A stretch of 36,896 bases of DNA from SIG455 sp045646385 (GTDB taxonomy: Bacteria; Bacillota; Clostridia; UMGS1810), in the NCBI GenBank assembly GCA_045646385.1, contig JAZRKQ010000004.1:1-36896 (forward strand). Direction: 5' to 3'. This document shows, piece by piece, positions 6,617 to 13,775 of the stretch. The notes under the pieces were generated by a model. The model saw only the letters and a program-made list of their open reading frames with translations, was not told the origin of the DNA and ran no database searches. The translations under genes were made by a program, and so were the position numbers. Numbering within the stretch: position 1 is the stretch's first letter; each line of letters opens with the position of its first letter.

Positions 6617-7676
6617 CAACGTTTCCGTTAGCAACGGCAGTATCTTCTCCGTTGCGTTTCTTCTCTACAATTTCCATTATCATAGCGCGTACTTCTTCCA
6701 TAACGTGCGGATTTTCTTCAAGGTATTCTTTTGCTTTTTCTCTGCCCTGACCGATTCTCTCGCCATTATATGAATACCACGCTCCGGCTTTTTTAATGAT
6801 ATCATATTCTGCAGCCACATCTAAAATGTCTCCGGATTTAGATATACCCTGACCGAATATCATATCAAACTCAGCCACCATAAATGGTGGTGCCATTTTA
6901 TTTTTTACAATTTTAGCCTTTGTTCTGTTTCCTACAAGATTAGAGCCTTCTTTAATGGCTTCGCCTTTTCTTACGTCAATTCTTACAGATGAGAAGAACT
7001 TAAGTGCACGTCCGCCCGTTGTAACCTCAGGACTGCCGTAAATAACACCCACTTTTTCACGAATCTGGTTAATAAATATTACAACTGCGTTTGAATGGCT
7101 GATAACGCTTGTAAGTTTTCTGAGTGCCTGACTCATAAGCCTTGCATGGGCACCAACGTGAGAATCGCCCATTTCGCCCGCAATTTCTGCCTTAGGAACG
7201 AGCGCCGCAACAGAGTCTACGATAATAACATCAAGTGCACCGCTTCGTGCGAGTGCTTCAAGGATTTCCAATGCCTGTTCACCGCTATCGGGCTGTGCAA
7301 GTAAAAGTTTATCAATATCCACGCCGAGTTTTTTTGCATAAATAGGGTCAAGCGCATGTTCAGCATCAATAAATGCAACTTCGCCGCCGAGTTTTTGAGC
7401 CTCAGCAATTACGTGAAGACAAACAGTTGTTTTACCTGACGATTCAGGACCGTAAATTTCAATTATTCTGCCCCTTGGAAGTCCGCCTATACCAAGCGCA
7501 AGGTCAAGACTTATAGAGCCGGTAGAGATAACGTCAACTTTTTTATATCGTGCATCACCAAGACGCATAATAGCATTTTCGCCATATGTTTTTTCAATCT
7601 GACCGATAGCGGCAGCCAACGCAGCGGCTTTGTCGCTTCCGTCTTTTATTTCAAGTTTTTTGGTATCTTTAGCCAT
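6603..7676 (-). CDS. recA: Recombinase RecA
   Basis: The cytoplasmic recombinase forms ATP-dependent filaments on single-stranded DNA, exchanges strands, and triggers LexA-type autocleavage. The 357-residue sequence is canonical: Walker A GPESSGKTT (76-84), VIIVDSVAALVPKAE, the L1/L2 DNA-binding loops (GEMGDSHVGAHARLMSQALR; FINQIREKVGV) and an acidic C-terminus ending NGNVDEDN. The ATG at 7676 is preceded by GAGGTG at 6 bases; the in-frame GTG at 7685 lies inside that ribosome-binding site. It is first of six minus-strand genes. A plausible sigma-A promoter lies at 7707-7735. No SOS box of the Firmicutes form GAAC-N4-GTTC is seen upstream. Confidence 0.98.
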   Translation of the reverse strand: MAKDTKKLEIKDGSDKAAALAAAIGQIEKTYGENAIMRLGDARYKKVDVISTGSISLDLALGIGGLPRGRIIEIYGPESSGKTTVCLHVIAEAQKLGGEVAFIDAEHALDPIYAKKLGVDIDKLLLAQPDSGEQALEILEALARSGALDVIIVDSVAALVPKAEIAGEMGDSHVGAHARLMSQALRKLTSVISHSNAVVIFINQIREKVGVIYGSPEVTTGGRALKFFSSVRIDVRKGEAIKEGSNLVGNRTKAKIVKNKMAPPFMVAEFDMIFGQGISKSGDILDVAAEYDIIKKAGAWYSYNGERIGQGREKAKEYLEENPHVMEEVRAMIMEIVEKKRNGEDTAVANGNVDEDN

Positions 7677-7706
7677 ATGTATCACCTCATAAACTATATT
7701 ATTTTT

Positions 7707-7735
7707 ATAATAACATATTTTAATAAAAAAATCAA
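7707..7735 (-). promoter_or_regulatory. Sigma-A promoter candidate of recA
   Basis: On the minus strand, TTGATT (7735-7730), a 17-base spacer and TATTAT (7712-7707), about 30 bases before the recA ATG. Confidence 0.55.
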
Positions 7736-7781
7736 TCTGTTAAATATAATTTTTGTTTAAAATGAGCACCATAAATTGCAT

Positions 7782-7811
7782 GTTTAATTAATGCGTTTTT
7801 TAAGCAAATTA
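7782..7811 (+). promoter_or_regulatory. Weak sigma-G-like promoter candidate for the SASP gene
   Basis: GTTTA (7782-7786), an 18-base spacer, CAAATTA (7805-7811). This is one mismatch each from the sigma-G patterns GHATR and CATNHTA. The position, about 33 bases before the ATG, is suitable. In AT-rich DNA such a match may be chance. Confidence 0.35.
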
Positions 7812-7844
7812 ATGTTGTAACGAATTTTTAGGAGGTGATTTGAG

Positions 7845-8027
7845 ATGATGAACAAAGCAAACAAACAGGCAATGGATAGATTCAAATATGAAGTGGCCAA
7901 TGAACTCGGTGTAAACCTTAAAGAAGGTTACAACGGCGACCTCACTGCAAGAGAAAACGGCAGCGTTGGTGGAATGATGGTTAAAAAAATGATTGAAAAA
8001 TATGAAAGTGAATTAAGCGGCAAATAA
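7845..8027 (+). CDS. Alpha/beta-type small acid-soluble spore protein
   Basis: SASPs of this type coat and protect DNA in the dormant spore core and are degraded by Gpr on germination. The 60-residue protein shows both family signatures: FKYEVANELGV near the start (with Gpr-type acidic surroundings) and GYNGDLTARENGSVGGMMVK in the second half, the DNA-binding part. The ATG at 7845 follows a strong AGGAGGTGA with 6-base spacing; a second ATG is the next codon. The gene stands alone between recA and the sigF operon, convergent with sigF. Forespore expression by sigma-G is expected for the family. Confidence 0.97.
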   Translation: MMNKANKQAMDRFKYEVANELGVNLKEGYNGDLTARENGSVGGMMVKKMIEKYESELSGK

Positions 8028-8044
8028 TCAATTTGTCAAAATCG

Positions 8045-8077
8045 AAAAGGAGCATAGAAATAGACTATGCTCCTTTT
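8045..8077. terminator. Bidirectional terminator shared by the SASP gene and sigF
   Basis: AAAAGGAGCATAG (8045-8057) pairs perfectly with CTATGCTCCTTTT (8065-8077) around a 7-base loop. It serves the SASP gene on plus and the spoIIA operon on minus. The sigF stop codon TAG lies inside the right arm. Confidence 0.9.
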
Positions 8078-8790
8078 AATTTAAATTTTAATTCATTAAG
8101 TATCCGCTTTTCAATACGTGAAACCTGCACCTGTGATATTCCCATAACATCTGAAATCTCACGCTGTGTTTTACCTTTGAAATACCTTAGCAAAATTATT
8201 TTTTTATCCCGTTCACAAAGTTTTTCTATAAGTTGCCGCAGAGCGATAGAATCTATTAAGAAGTCCTCACCGCCATCTTCATCGGCAAGTTTATCTATAA
8301 GATAAATATCTCCCCTTTCGCCCTGATGAACAGATTTATACAAAGATTCTGTGGGGCTTACGGCATCAAGTGCCATAACTACATTTTCCTGACTCTCGCC
8401 GATTTTGTCCGCTATTTCACTTACGCTGGCTGCTCTTCCGAGTTCTTTTTCCATAACCTCTTTAACAGCACACGCTTTACCGGCAATTTCCTTTAAATTT
8501 CTTGACACTTTTATCATGCCGTCATCACGCAGAAAACGCTTAATTTCGCCCATTATCATGGGCACGGCATAAGTAGAAAACCGTACGTTATACGATATAT
8601 CAAACTTGTCTACTGCTTTTATAATTCCTATACATCCTATCTGGAACAAATCCTCCGCATCGTACCCTCTGCCGAGGAACTTTTTTACTATACTGTGAAC
8701 AAGTCCTAAATTTTGCTTTATTATTTCATCACGTGCAGATTTATCACCGTTTTTTGCCTTTAAAATAAGTTCCGGTGTGTTCTCATACAT
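8065..8790 (-). CDS. sigF: RNA polymerase sporulation sigma factor SigF
   Basis: Sigma-F directs the first forespore-specific transcription after asymmetric division and is held inactive by SpoIIAB. The 241-residue protein has region 2 (QNLGLVHSIVKKF, then DAEDLFQIGCIGIIKAVDKF and FSTYAVPMIMGEIKRFLRDD), region 3 (SRNLKEIAGKA onward) and region 4 with a helix-turn-helix near the end (KTQREISDVMGISQVQVSRIEKRI, residues about 208-231). The start is the ATG at 8790, 8 bases after the spoIIAB stop. SigG is the closest alternative, but its place as third gene after spoIIAA and spoIIAB settles it as sigF (spoIIAC). Confidence 0.96.
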   Translation of the reverse strand: MYENTPELILKAKNGDKSARDEIIKQNLGLVHSIVKKFLGRGYDAEDLFQIGCIGIIKAVDKFDISYNVRFSTYAVPMIMGEIKRFLRDDGMIKVSRNLKEIAGKACAVKEVMEKELGRAASVSEIADKIGESQENVVMALDAVSPTESLYKSVHQGERGDIYLIDKLADEDGGEDFLIDSIALRQLIEKLCERDKKIILLRYFKGKTQREISDVMGISQVQVSRIEKRILNELKFKLKGA

Positions 8791-8798
8791 ATCTGCAC

Positions 8799-9230
8799 CT
8801 ACAGTCGTGAGCCTATGCGTTTTTTCATAGTAACTTTTGTACCGATACCCACAATGGATTCTACCTCAACAGTATCCATAAAGGTTTCCATAACTGTAAA
8901 ACCCATACCAGAACGTTCCATTTCGGGGTTGGTAGTAAAAAGAGGCTCGCGTGCTTTTTCCACATCGGGAATACCTTTTCCGTTATCTTTTACAATAACA
9001 GTAATAAGTTTTTCCTCCAATGTGCACTCCATATGTATATCGCCACGTTGCTGCCCATATCCATGAACTATGGCATTTGTAACAGCCTCGGAAACGGCAG
9101 TTTTTACATCTGCCATTTCCTCTATTGTAGGGTCTGCCTGAGAAAGCAAAGCCGCTACACAAAGACGCGCAAATCCTTCGTTTTCAGACTTGCTTAAAAA
9201 TGTTATATTAACTTTATTTTTAACTTCCAT
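8799..9230 (-). CDS. spoIIAB: Anti-sigma F factor SpoIIAB
   Basis: SpoIIAB is a GHKL-fold protein that binds sigma-F and, as a serine kinase, phosphorylates SpoIIAA. The N box is SEAVTNAIVHGYG, the G1 box DNGKGIPDVEKAREPLFTT, and the G2 box ERSGMGFTVMETFMD. The length of 143 residues fits the family. I chose the ATG at 9230, with AGGAGG 9 bases upstream; the longer frame reads back into the spoIIAA end. It lies 13 bases after the spoIIAA stop and 8 before sigF. Paired with the intact SpoIIAA serine, the partner-switching module looks functional. Confidence 0.96.
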   Translation of the reverse strand: MEVKNKVNITFLSKSENEGFARLCVAALLSQADPTIEEMADVKTAVSEAVTNAIVHGYGQQRGDIHMECTLEEKLITVIVKDNGKGIPDVEKAREPLFTTNPEMERSGMGFTVMETFMDTVEVESIVGIGTKVTMKKRIGSRL

Positions 9231-9243
9231 TGCATTTATCCTC

Positions 9244-9579
9244 CTATGCCAATTTATCAAGTTCATCAGCGTTATCGGTAACTTTTATAATATCCGGTAT
9301 GCCCGAAAGCGAAAGCAGTTTGTCCACTGTTTTATTGGAAGATACTATATACACCTGACCGCCTAAACTTTTCATAAGTTTGTATCTGCCGATTATAACA
9401 CCAATACCGGAACTATCCATAAAGGTAAGTGCCGATAAGTCAAAAACCAGCGTGCTGATACCTTCGCTGATTATTCTGTTGTCTATCTGCTCTTTGATTT
9501 CGGCAGAGCAATGGTGGTCTAACTCTCCGATAATCTTGGCATAGAGTTTGTTTTGCTTAGTTAAAAGATTTATATGCAA
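9244..9579 (-). CDS. spoIIAA: Anti-sigma F factor antagonist SpoIIAA
   Basis: This STAS-domain protein, when dephosphorylated by SpoIIE, displaces sigma-F from SpoIIAB. The 111-residue sequence carries IIGELDHHCSAEIKEQID and the phosphorylation-site motif FMDSSGIGVIIGRYK; the target serine is probably Ser57, aligned with B. subtilis Ser58. I chose the TTG at 9579 because AGGAGGG lies 6 bases upstream and the first residues (HINLLTKQNKLYAKIIGELDHH) align with family N-termini. The longer open frame runs back into folC. The promoter region upstream has sigma-H-like elements and a Spo0A box. Confidence 0.94.
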   Translation of the reverse strand: MHINLLTKQNKLYAKIIGELDHHCSAEIKEQIDNRIISEGISTLVFDLSALTFMDSSGIGVIIGRYKLMKSLGGQVYIVSSNKTVDKLLSLSGIPDIIKVTDNADELDKLA

Positions 9580-9612
9580 GAATATCCCTCCTGTTAATTG
9601 GTAATATATGGA

Positions 9613-9641
9613 ATATTCTATACTTGTCCTTAAAGTCCTTT
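9613..9641 (-). promoter_or_regulatory. Sigma-H promoter candidate of the spoIIA operon
   Basis: On the minus strand, AAAGGACTT (9641-9633), an 11-base spacer and ATAGAATAT (9621-9613). These fit the sigma-H patterns RnAGGAwWW and RnnGAATww with family spacing. The -10 lies 33 bases before the spoIIAA TTG. B. subtilis spoIIA is a known sigma-H target. Confidence 0.65.
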
Positions 9642-9649
9642 GAAGAAAA

Positions 9650-10921
9650 TCATATAGTTTTGTCGCTTTGTGAAAACTTTTCGACAGTTTTCCGCATATC
9701 CCCCGCCATATAAAGCGAACCGAGAACACATACAACGTCACATTCACTTTGCAAAACATTTTTGAGTGCTTCGGCATTGTCAATTATATATTGTGTTTCT
9801 GCGTGACTTTTTGATATAAGATTATATACCGATTTCGGGTCGGTACACCTTTCCGACGGAACAGAAGTCACGGTGATTTTGCCTCTTGCAGACGACATAA
9901 CCTCACACGCTTTATCAATGTCTTTCTCGTTTAAAATTCCAAAAATGTAATGAACCTTTTTATCCGCAAAGAATTTGTCTGCGGACGACAAAAACGCACT
10001 TATGCCGTGTGAATTATGCGCGCCGTCAACAACAACGGTTTTTCCGTTTACTTTAAAAACTTCAAACCTGCATTTCCATCTTGCAGTTTCAATGCCTTTT
10101 TTAATATTAGCGTACTCAATGCCTAAATAAGATGCAACTTCAATAGCGCATAAAGCATTGTAAATCTGGTATTCACCCACAAGATTAAGCGAATACTCCT
10201 TGTCACGATAACGAAATACCGAACCATCTATGCCACATTTTATTATATCAAGATATGAAACATCGGGCACAAAAAGGCTTGAATTTCTTTCTTTACAGGT
10301 ATTTTTAATAATCTTCTCTGCATTTATATCCTGTAAAGGATAAGATACAACGGGACAGTTTTCTTTAATAATCCCGCATTTTTCAAAAGCAATATCTTCT
10401 ATAGTATTCCCCAGATATTGCATATGGTCATAACCTATTGCACAAATAACTGTGCAAAGCGGATTTTTAATAATATTTGTTGCATCAAATCTTCCGCCAA
10501 GGCCGACCTCAAGCACCACAACATCGCAGTTCTGCTCTTTAAAATATATAAAACCAACTAGACATATAACATCAAAAACAGTACAATAAATTTCTTCTTT
10601 TTCTAAAAGTTCTACTTCGCATTTTATACTTTCGGTTATGCGCTCAAGGTCTCTTTCAGGTATAGGAACATTATTTATACAAATTCTCTCATTAAAACAT
10701 TCAATAAAAGGTGAGGTAAATAACCCCACCTTTTTATTTTGTGCAATTAAAATGCTGTTTATAATAGAAGACACCGAGCCTTTGCCATTGGTGCCTGCAA
10801 CGTGGATAAAATTCATACCCTCGTGCGGATTACCAAAACGGCCAAGCAATGCCTCTATATTTTTAAGTCCTGCTTTTTTGCCGAAAGTTCTGAGAGAATG
10901 AATATACTCTACTGCGTTCAT
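9650..10921 (-). CDS. folC: Bifunctional folylpolyglutamate synthase/dihydrofolate synthase
   Basis: FolC adds glutamate to dihydropteroate and then to folates using ATP. The 423-residue protein has the Mur-ligase-like P-loop HVAGTNGKGSVSSI (40-53), LEVGLGGRFDATNI (about 141-154), and a C-terminal ligase domain beginning at about residue 290 with VVDGAHNSHGI, the family's DGAHN motif. The ATG at 10921 has AAAGGATG upstream, inside the end of valS; the valS stop is 4 bases before it. valS-folC adjacency is common in Firmicutes. Whether it is truly bifunctional cannot be judged from sequence alone. Confidence 0.93.
   Translation of the reverse strand: MNAVEYIHSLRTFGKKAGLKNIEALLGRFGNPHEGMNFIHVAGTNGKGSVSSIINSILIAQNKKVGLFTSPFIECFNERICINNVPIPERDLERITESIKCEVELLEKEEIYCTVFDVICLVGFIYFKEQNCDVVVLEVGLGGRFDATNIIKNPLCTVICAIGYDHMQYLGNTIEDIAFEKCGIIKENCPVVSYPLQDINAEKIIKNTCKERNSSLFVPDVSYLDIIKCGIDGSVFRYRDKEYSLNLVGEYQIYNALCAIEVASYLGIEYANIKKGIETARWKCRFEVFKVNGKTVVVDGAHNSHGISAFLSSADKFFADKKVHYIFGILNEKDIDKACEVMSSARGKITVTSVPSERCTDPKSVYNLISKSHAETQYIIDNAEALKNVLQSECDVVCVLGSLYMAGDMRKTVEKFSQSDKTI
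9680..9686 (-). promoter_or_regulatory. Spo0A box upstream of spoIIA
   Basis: On the minus strand this reads TGTCGAA, a perfect 7/7 match to the 0A-box consensus. It lies 38 bases upstream of the -35 candidate and inside the 3' end of folC. Confidence 0.55.
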
Positions 10922-10925
10922 TCTA

Positions 10926-13571
10926 TCATCCTTTCAGTTTTGTAAGACTCTCCTCTACTTTTGCAAGCATATCTTTGTATTTAGCAAGTTTTTCGCGTTC
11001 TTCGTTAACAACTTTTTCAGGTGCTTTATCAACGAAACCTGCATTGTTGAGTTTGCCTTCTGCACGTTTAATCTCAGAGATTAATGTCGCCTGCTCTTTT
11101 GTAAGACGCTCAACTTCTTTTTCGCGGTCTACAAGGTCATCAAGCGGAATGTAAACCGTTGCGCCTTCAACAACTGTATTAACAGCGTTTTCATCAATGC
11201 CTGTCATATCAGACGCTACAACAGTTTCGCTTGCGCCTGCAAGTTTTTCGAAGTATTTTTCTGTGCCTGCGAAAAGCGCAGTATTGTCAGTTACAATTGT
11301 AATACGTGCTCGCTTAGACGGCGGAACGTTCATCTGTGTACGCAGATTTCTTACACCACGAATTGCGCCCATTACAACTGCCATACGTTTTTCGTCTTCT
11401 TCAAAAACAAGACTGTCTGTGTATTCGGGCCATTTTGAAATTACGATACTCTCCTCGCCATGTGGTAGGAATGAGAATATCTCTTCGGTGATAAACGGCA
11501 TAAACGGATGCAGAAGTTTAAGCGAATTAATAAGTACATATGCAAGTACCTGCTGAGCAGTTTTGTTGCTTTCGTCAGAACCGTCGTAAAGACGAGGTTT
11601 AACAAGTTCGATGTACCAGTCGCAGTAATCGTCCCAGAAAAATCCGTAAAGTTTGGATACCGCTATACCAAGTTCAAATTTATCAAGGTTTGCAGTTACT
11701 TCTGCTACAAGTTTATTGAGTTTTGAAAGTATCCACTTATCCTCTAAAGCGAGTTTATCGCTTGATGGGAGTTCTACTTTATCAATATTTAAATTCATCA
11801 TCAAAAATCTTGATGCGTTCCAGATTTTGTTTGCAAAGTTTCTGCTTGCTTCCACACGCTCGTCGTAGTAGCGCATATCGTTACCGGGTGAGTTACCCGT
11901 TGCAAGGGTAAATCTTAATGCATCGGCACCATACTGATTGATAACCTCAATCGGGTCTATACCGTTGCCAAGTGATTTACTCATCTTTCTTCCCTGACTG
12001 TCACGAACTAAGCCGTGAATAAACACGTGCTCAAATGGCTCTTTGCCTGTGTGTTCAAGGGCAGAGAAAATCATTCTTGCAACCCAGAAGAATATGATGT
12101 CGTAACCTGTAACAAGCACACTTGTAGGATAGAAATAATCCAAATCGTCATTTTTATCGGGCCAGCCGAGTGTTGAGAACGGCCAGAGTGCAGAACTGAA
12201 CCATGTATCGAGTACGTCGGGGTCCTGTTTAACTTTACCGCCGCACTTAGGACAAGATGTAATTTCTTCTTTCGATACTGTAGTTTCTCCGCAATCCTCA
12301 CAATAGTAAGCAGGTATTCTGTGTCCCCACCAGAGTTGACGGGAAATACACCAGTCATGTACATTTTCCATCCAGTTAAGGTATGTTTTAGAGAATCTGT
12401 CGGGAACAAATTTAACAGTTCCGTCTTTAACAACTTCAATTGCTTTCTCTGCCAAAGGTTTCATCTTAACAAACCACTGTTTGCTTGTAATAGGCTCAAC
12501 AGTAGTTCCGCAACGGTAACACTGACCCACATTATGTGTGTGCGGTTCAACTTTAATAAGGAAACCCTGTTCCTCTAAGTCGGCAACCATTTGTTTACGA
12601 GCCTCGTAACGGTCCATACCCTCATATTTGCCGCCATAAGCATTAATGGTAGCATCGTCATTAAGTACTTTAATCTGCTCCAGATTGTGTCTTAAACCAA
12701 CTTCAAAGTCATTGGGGTCGTGTGCAGGTGTAATTTTAACTGCACCTGTACCGAAATCTTTATCTACATACTCATCGGCAATAATAGGTATCTCTCTGCC
12801 AACAAGTGGAAGAATAAGCATTTTTCCTACTAAGTCTGTGTATCTTTCGTCATCAGGGTGTACTGCAACGGCAGTATCACCAAGCAATGTTTCAGGACGT
12901 GTTGTAGCGATTGTTAAGTATCCGTCGCTATCTTTAATTGGGTACTTGATATGCCAGAAATGTCCTTCCTGCTCAGCATATTCTACCTCTGCATCAGAAA
13001 GCGCAGTAGCACAGTTAGGACACCAGTTGATAATTCTGCTGCCCTGATAAATCAAATCTTTTTCATAAAGATTCACGAATACTTCTTTAACTGCTTTTGA
13101 GCAGCCTTCGTCCATAGTAAATCTTTCTCTGGACCAGTCGCAGGAAGTACCGAGTTTTTTAAGTTGTGTAACGATTCTGTCGCCGTACTGGTTTTTCCAA
13201 TCCCATACACGTTCTAAAAACTTTTCTCTGCCGAGGTCATAACGTGTTATTCCCTCTTCTTTACGCAGATTTTCCTCTACTTTAATCTGTGTAGCGATAC
13301 CGGCGTGGTCAGTACCCGGAATCCACAAAGCATTAAAGCCCGCCATTCTTTTATATCGGATTAAAACGTCCTGCAAAGTTTCGTCAAGGGCGTGTCCCAT
13401 ATGGAGTTGACCTGTAACATTAGGTGGCGGAATAACGATAGTAAAAGGTTTTTTTGAACGGTCTTCAGACGGTTTAAAATAACCCTTTTCCACCCAGTTT
13501 TTATATATCCTTTCTTCCGCCTCGGCAGGATTATAATTTTTTGGAAGTTCTTTGCTGCATTTATTGCACAT
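10926..13571 (-). CDS. valS: Valyl-tRNA synthetase
   Basis: A class I aminoacyl-tRNA synthetase of 881 residues. It has a HIGH-type motif HMGH (57-60, in PPPNVTGQLHMGHALDE) and KMSKS (within GRKMSKSLGNGIDP, about residue 525). The CP1 editing domain holds TTRPETLLGDTAVAVHPDD. A zinc-ribbon-like pair follows (CEDCG and CPKCGG, about 418-437). The C-terminal coiled coil typical of ValS covers about residues 805-881. ATG at 13571. Only 14 bases separate it from the small membrane protein gene upstream, which leaves no room for a T-box leader, so it is presumably read through from pyk. Confidence 0.97.
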   Translation of the reverse strand: MCNKCSKELPKNYNPAEAEERIYKNWVEKGYFKPSEDRSKKPFTIVIPPPNVTGQLHMGHALDETLQDVLIRYKRMAGFNALWIPGTDHAGIATQIKVEENLRKEEGITRYDLGREKFLERVWDWKNQYGDRIVTQLKKLGTSCDWSRERFTMDEGCSKAVKEVFVNLYEKDLIYQGSRIINWCPNCATALSDAEVEYAEQEGHFWHIKYPIKDSDGYLTIATTRPETLLGDTAVAVHPDDERYTDLVGKMLILPLVGREIPIIADEYVDKDFGTGAVKITPAHDPNDFEVGLRHNLEQIKVLNDDATINAYGGKYEGMDRYEARKQMVADLEEQGFLIKVEPHTHNVGQCYRCGTTVEPITSKQWFVKMKPLAEKAIEVVKDGTVKFVPDRFSKTYLNWMENVHDWCISRQLWWGHRIPAYYCEDCGETTVSKEEITSCPKCGGKVKQDPDVLDTWFSSALWPFSTLGWPDKNDDLDYFYPTSVLVTGYDIIFFWVARMIFSALEHTGKEPFEHVFIHGLVRDSQGRKMSKSLGNGIDPIEVINQYGADALRFTLATGNSPGNDMRYYDERVEASRNFANKIWNASRFLMMNLNIDKVELPSSDKLALEDKWILSKLNKLVAEVTANLDKFELGIAVSKLYGFFWDDYCDWYIELVKPRLYDGSDESNKTAQQVLAYVLINSLKLLHPFMPFITEEIFSFLPHGEESIVISKWPEYTDSLVFEEDEKRMAVVMGAIRGVRNLRTQMNVPPSKRARITIVTDNTALFAGTEKYFEKLAGASETVVASDMTGIDENAVNTVVEGATVYIPLDDLVDREKEVERLTKEQATLISEIKRAEGKLNNAGFVDKAPEKVVNEEREKLAKYKDMLAKVEESLTKLKG

Positions 13572-13585
13572 TTTTACTTTCCCCT

Positions 13586-13762
13586 TTATTTTATAGTAAA
13601 TATTATTATAGCACCTGCAAGTGCTATAAAAAGTCCTGCGGATTTTAAAATCCCGATTTCTTTTTCGCTGTATTCTTTTTTATAAAACCTGTCCAAAAAG
13701 AATTTAGCACCATACGCTGTAATTGCGCCGACAGCAAGCAGCACAAGTGATAATATTTTCAT
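13586..13762 (-). CDS. Small (58-residue) two-helix membrane protein, unknown
   Basis: The reading frame from ATG at 13762 to TAA at 13586 encodes 58 residues. A first hydrophobic segment (residues 2-19, ILSLVLLAVGAITAYGAK) is followed by a charged loop (DRFYKKEYSEKEIG) and a second hydrophobic segment (38-57, ending AGAIIIFTIK). An AAGGG site lies 9 bases upstream of the ATG. The gene fits exactly between pyk (13 bases) and valS (14 bases) on the same strand, which supports it being real. I do not recognise a family. The hairpin-like two-helix topology suggests a small membrane-complex accessory, but no function can be assigned. Confidence 0.7.
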   Translation of the reverse strand: MKILSLVLLAVGAITAYGAKFFLDRFYKKEYSEKEIGILKSAGLFIALAGAIIIFTIK

Positions 13763-13775
13763 TTTATCAATCCCT

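Noticed and set aside
9580..9783. N-terminal extension of SpoIIAA
   Set aside because: The extension overlaps folC in another frame and lacks homology; the TTG at 9579 has a strong AGGAGGG.
13563..13585. T-box riboswitch in front of valS
   Set aside because: Only 14 bases separate valS from the upstream small gene; no specifier stem or antiterminator is possible.
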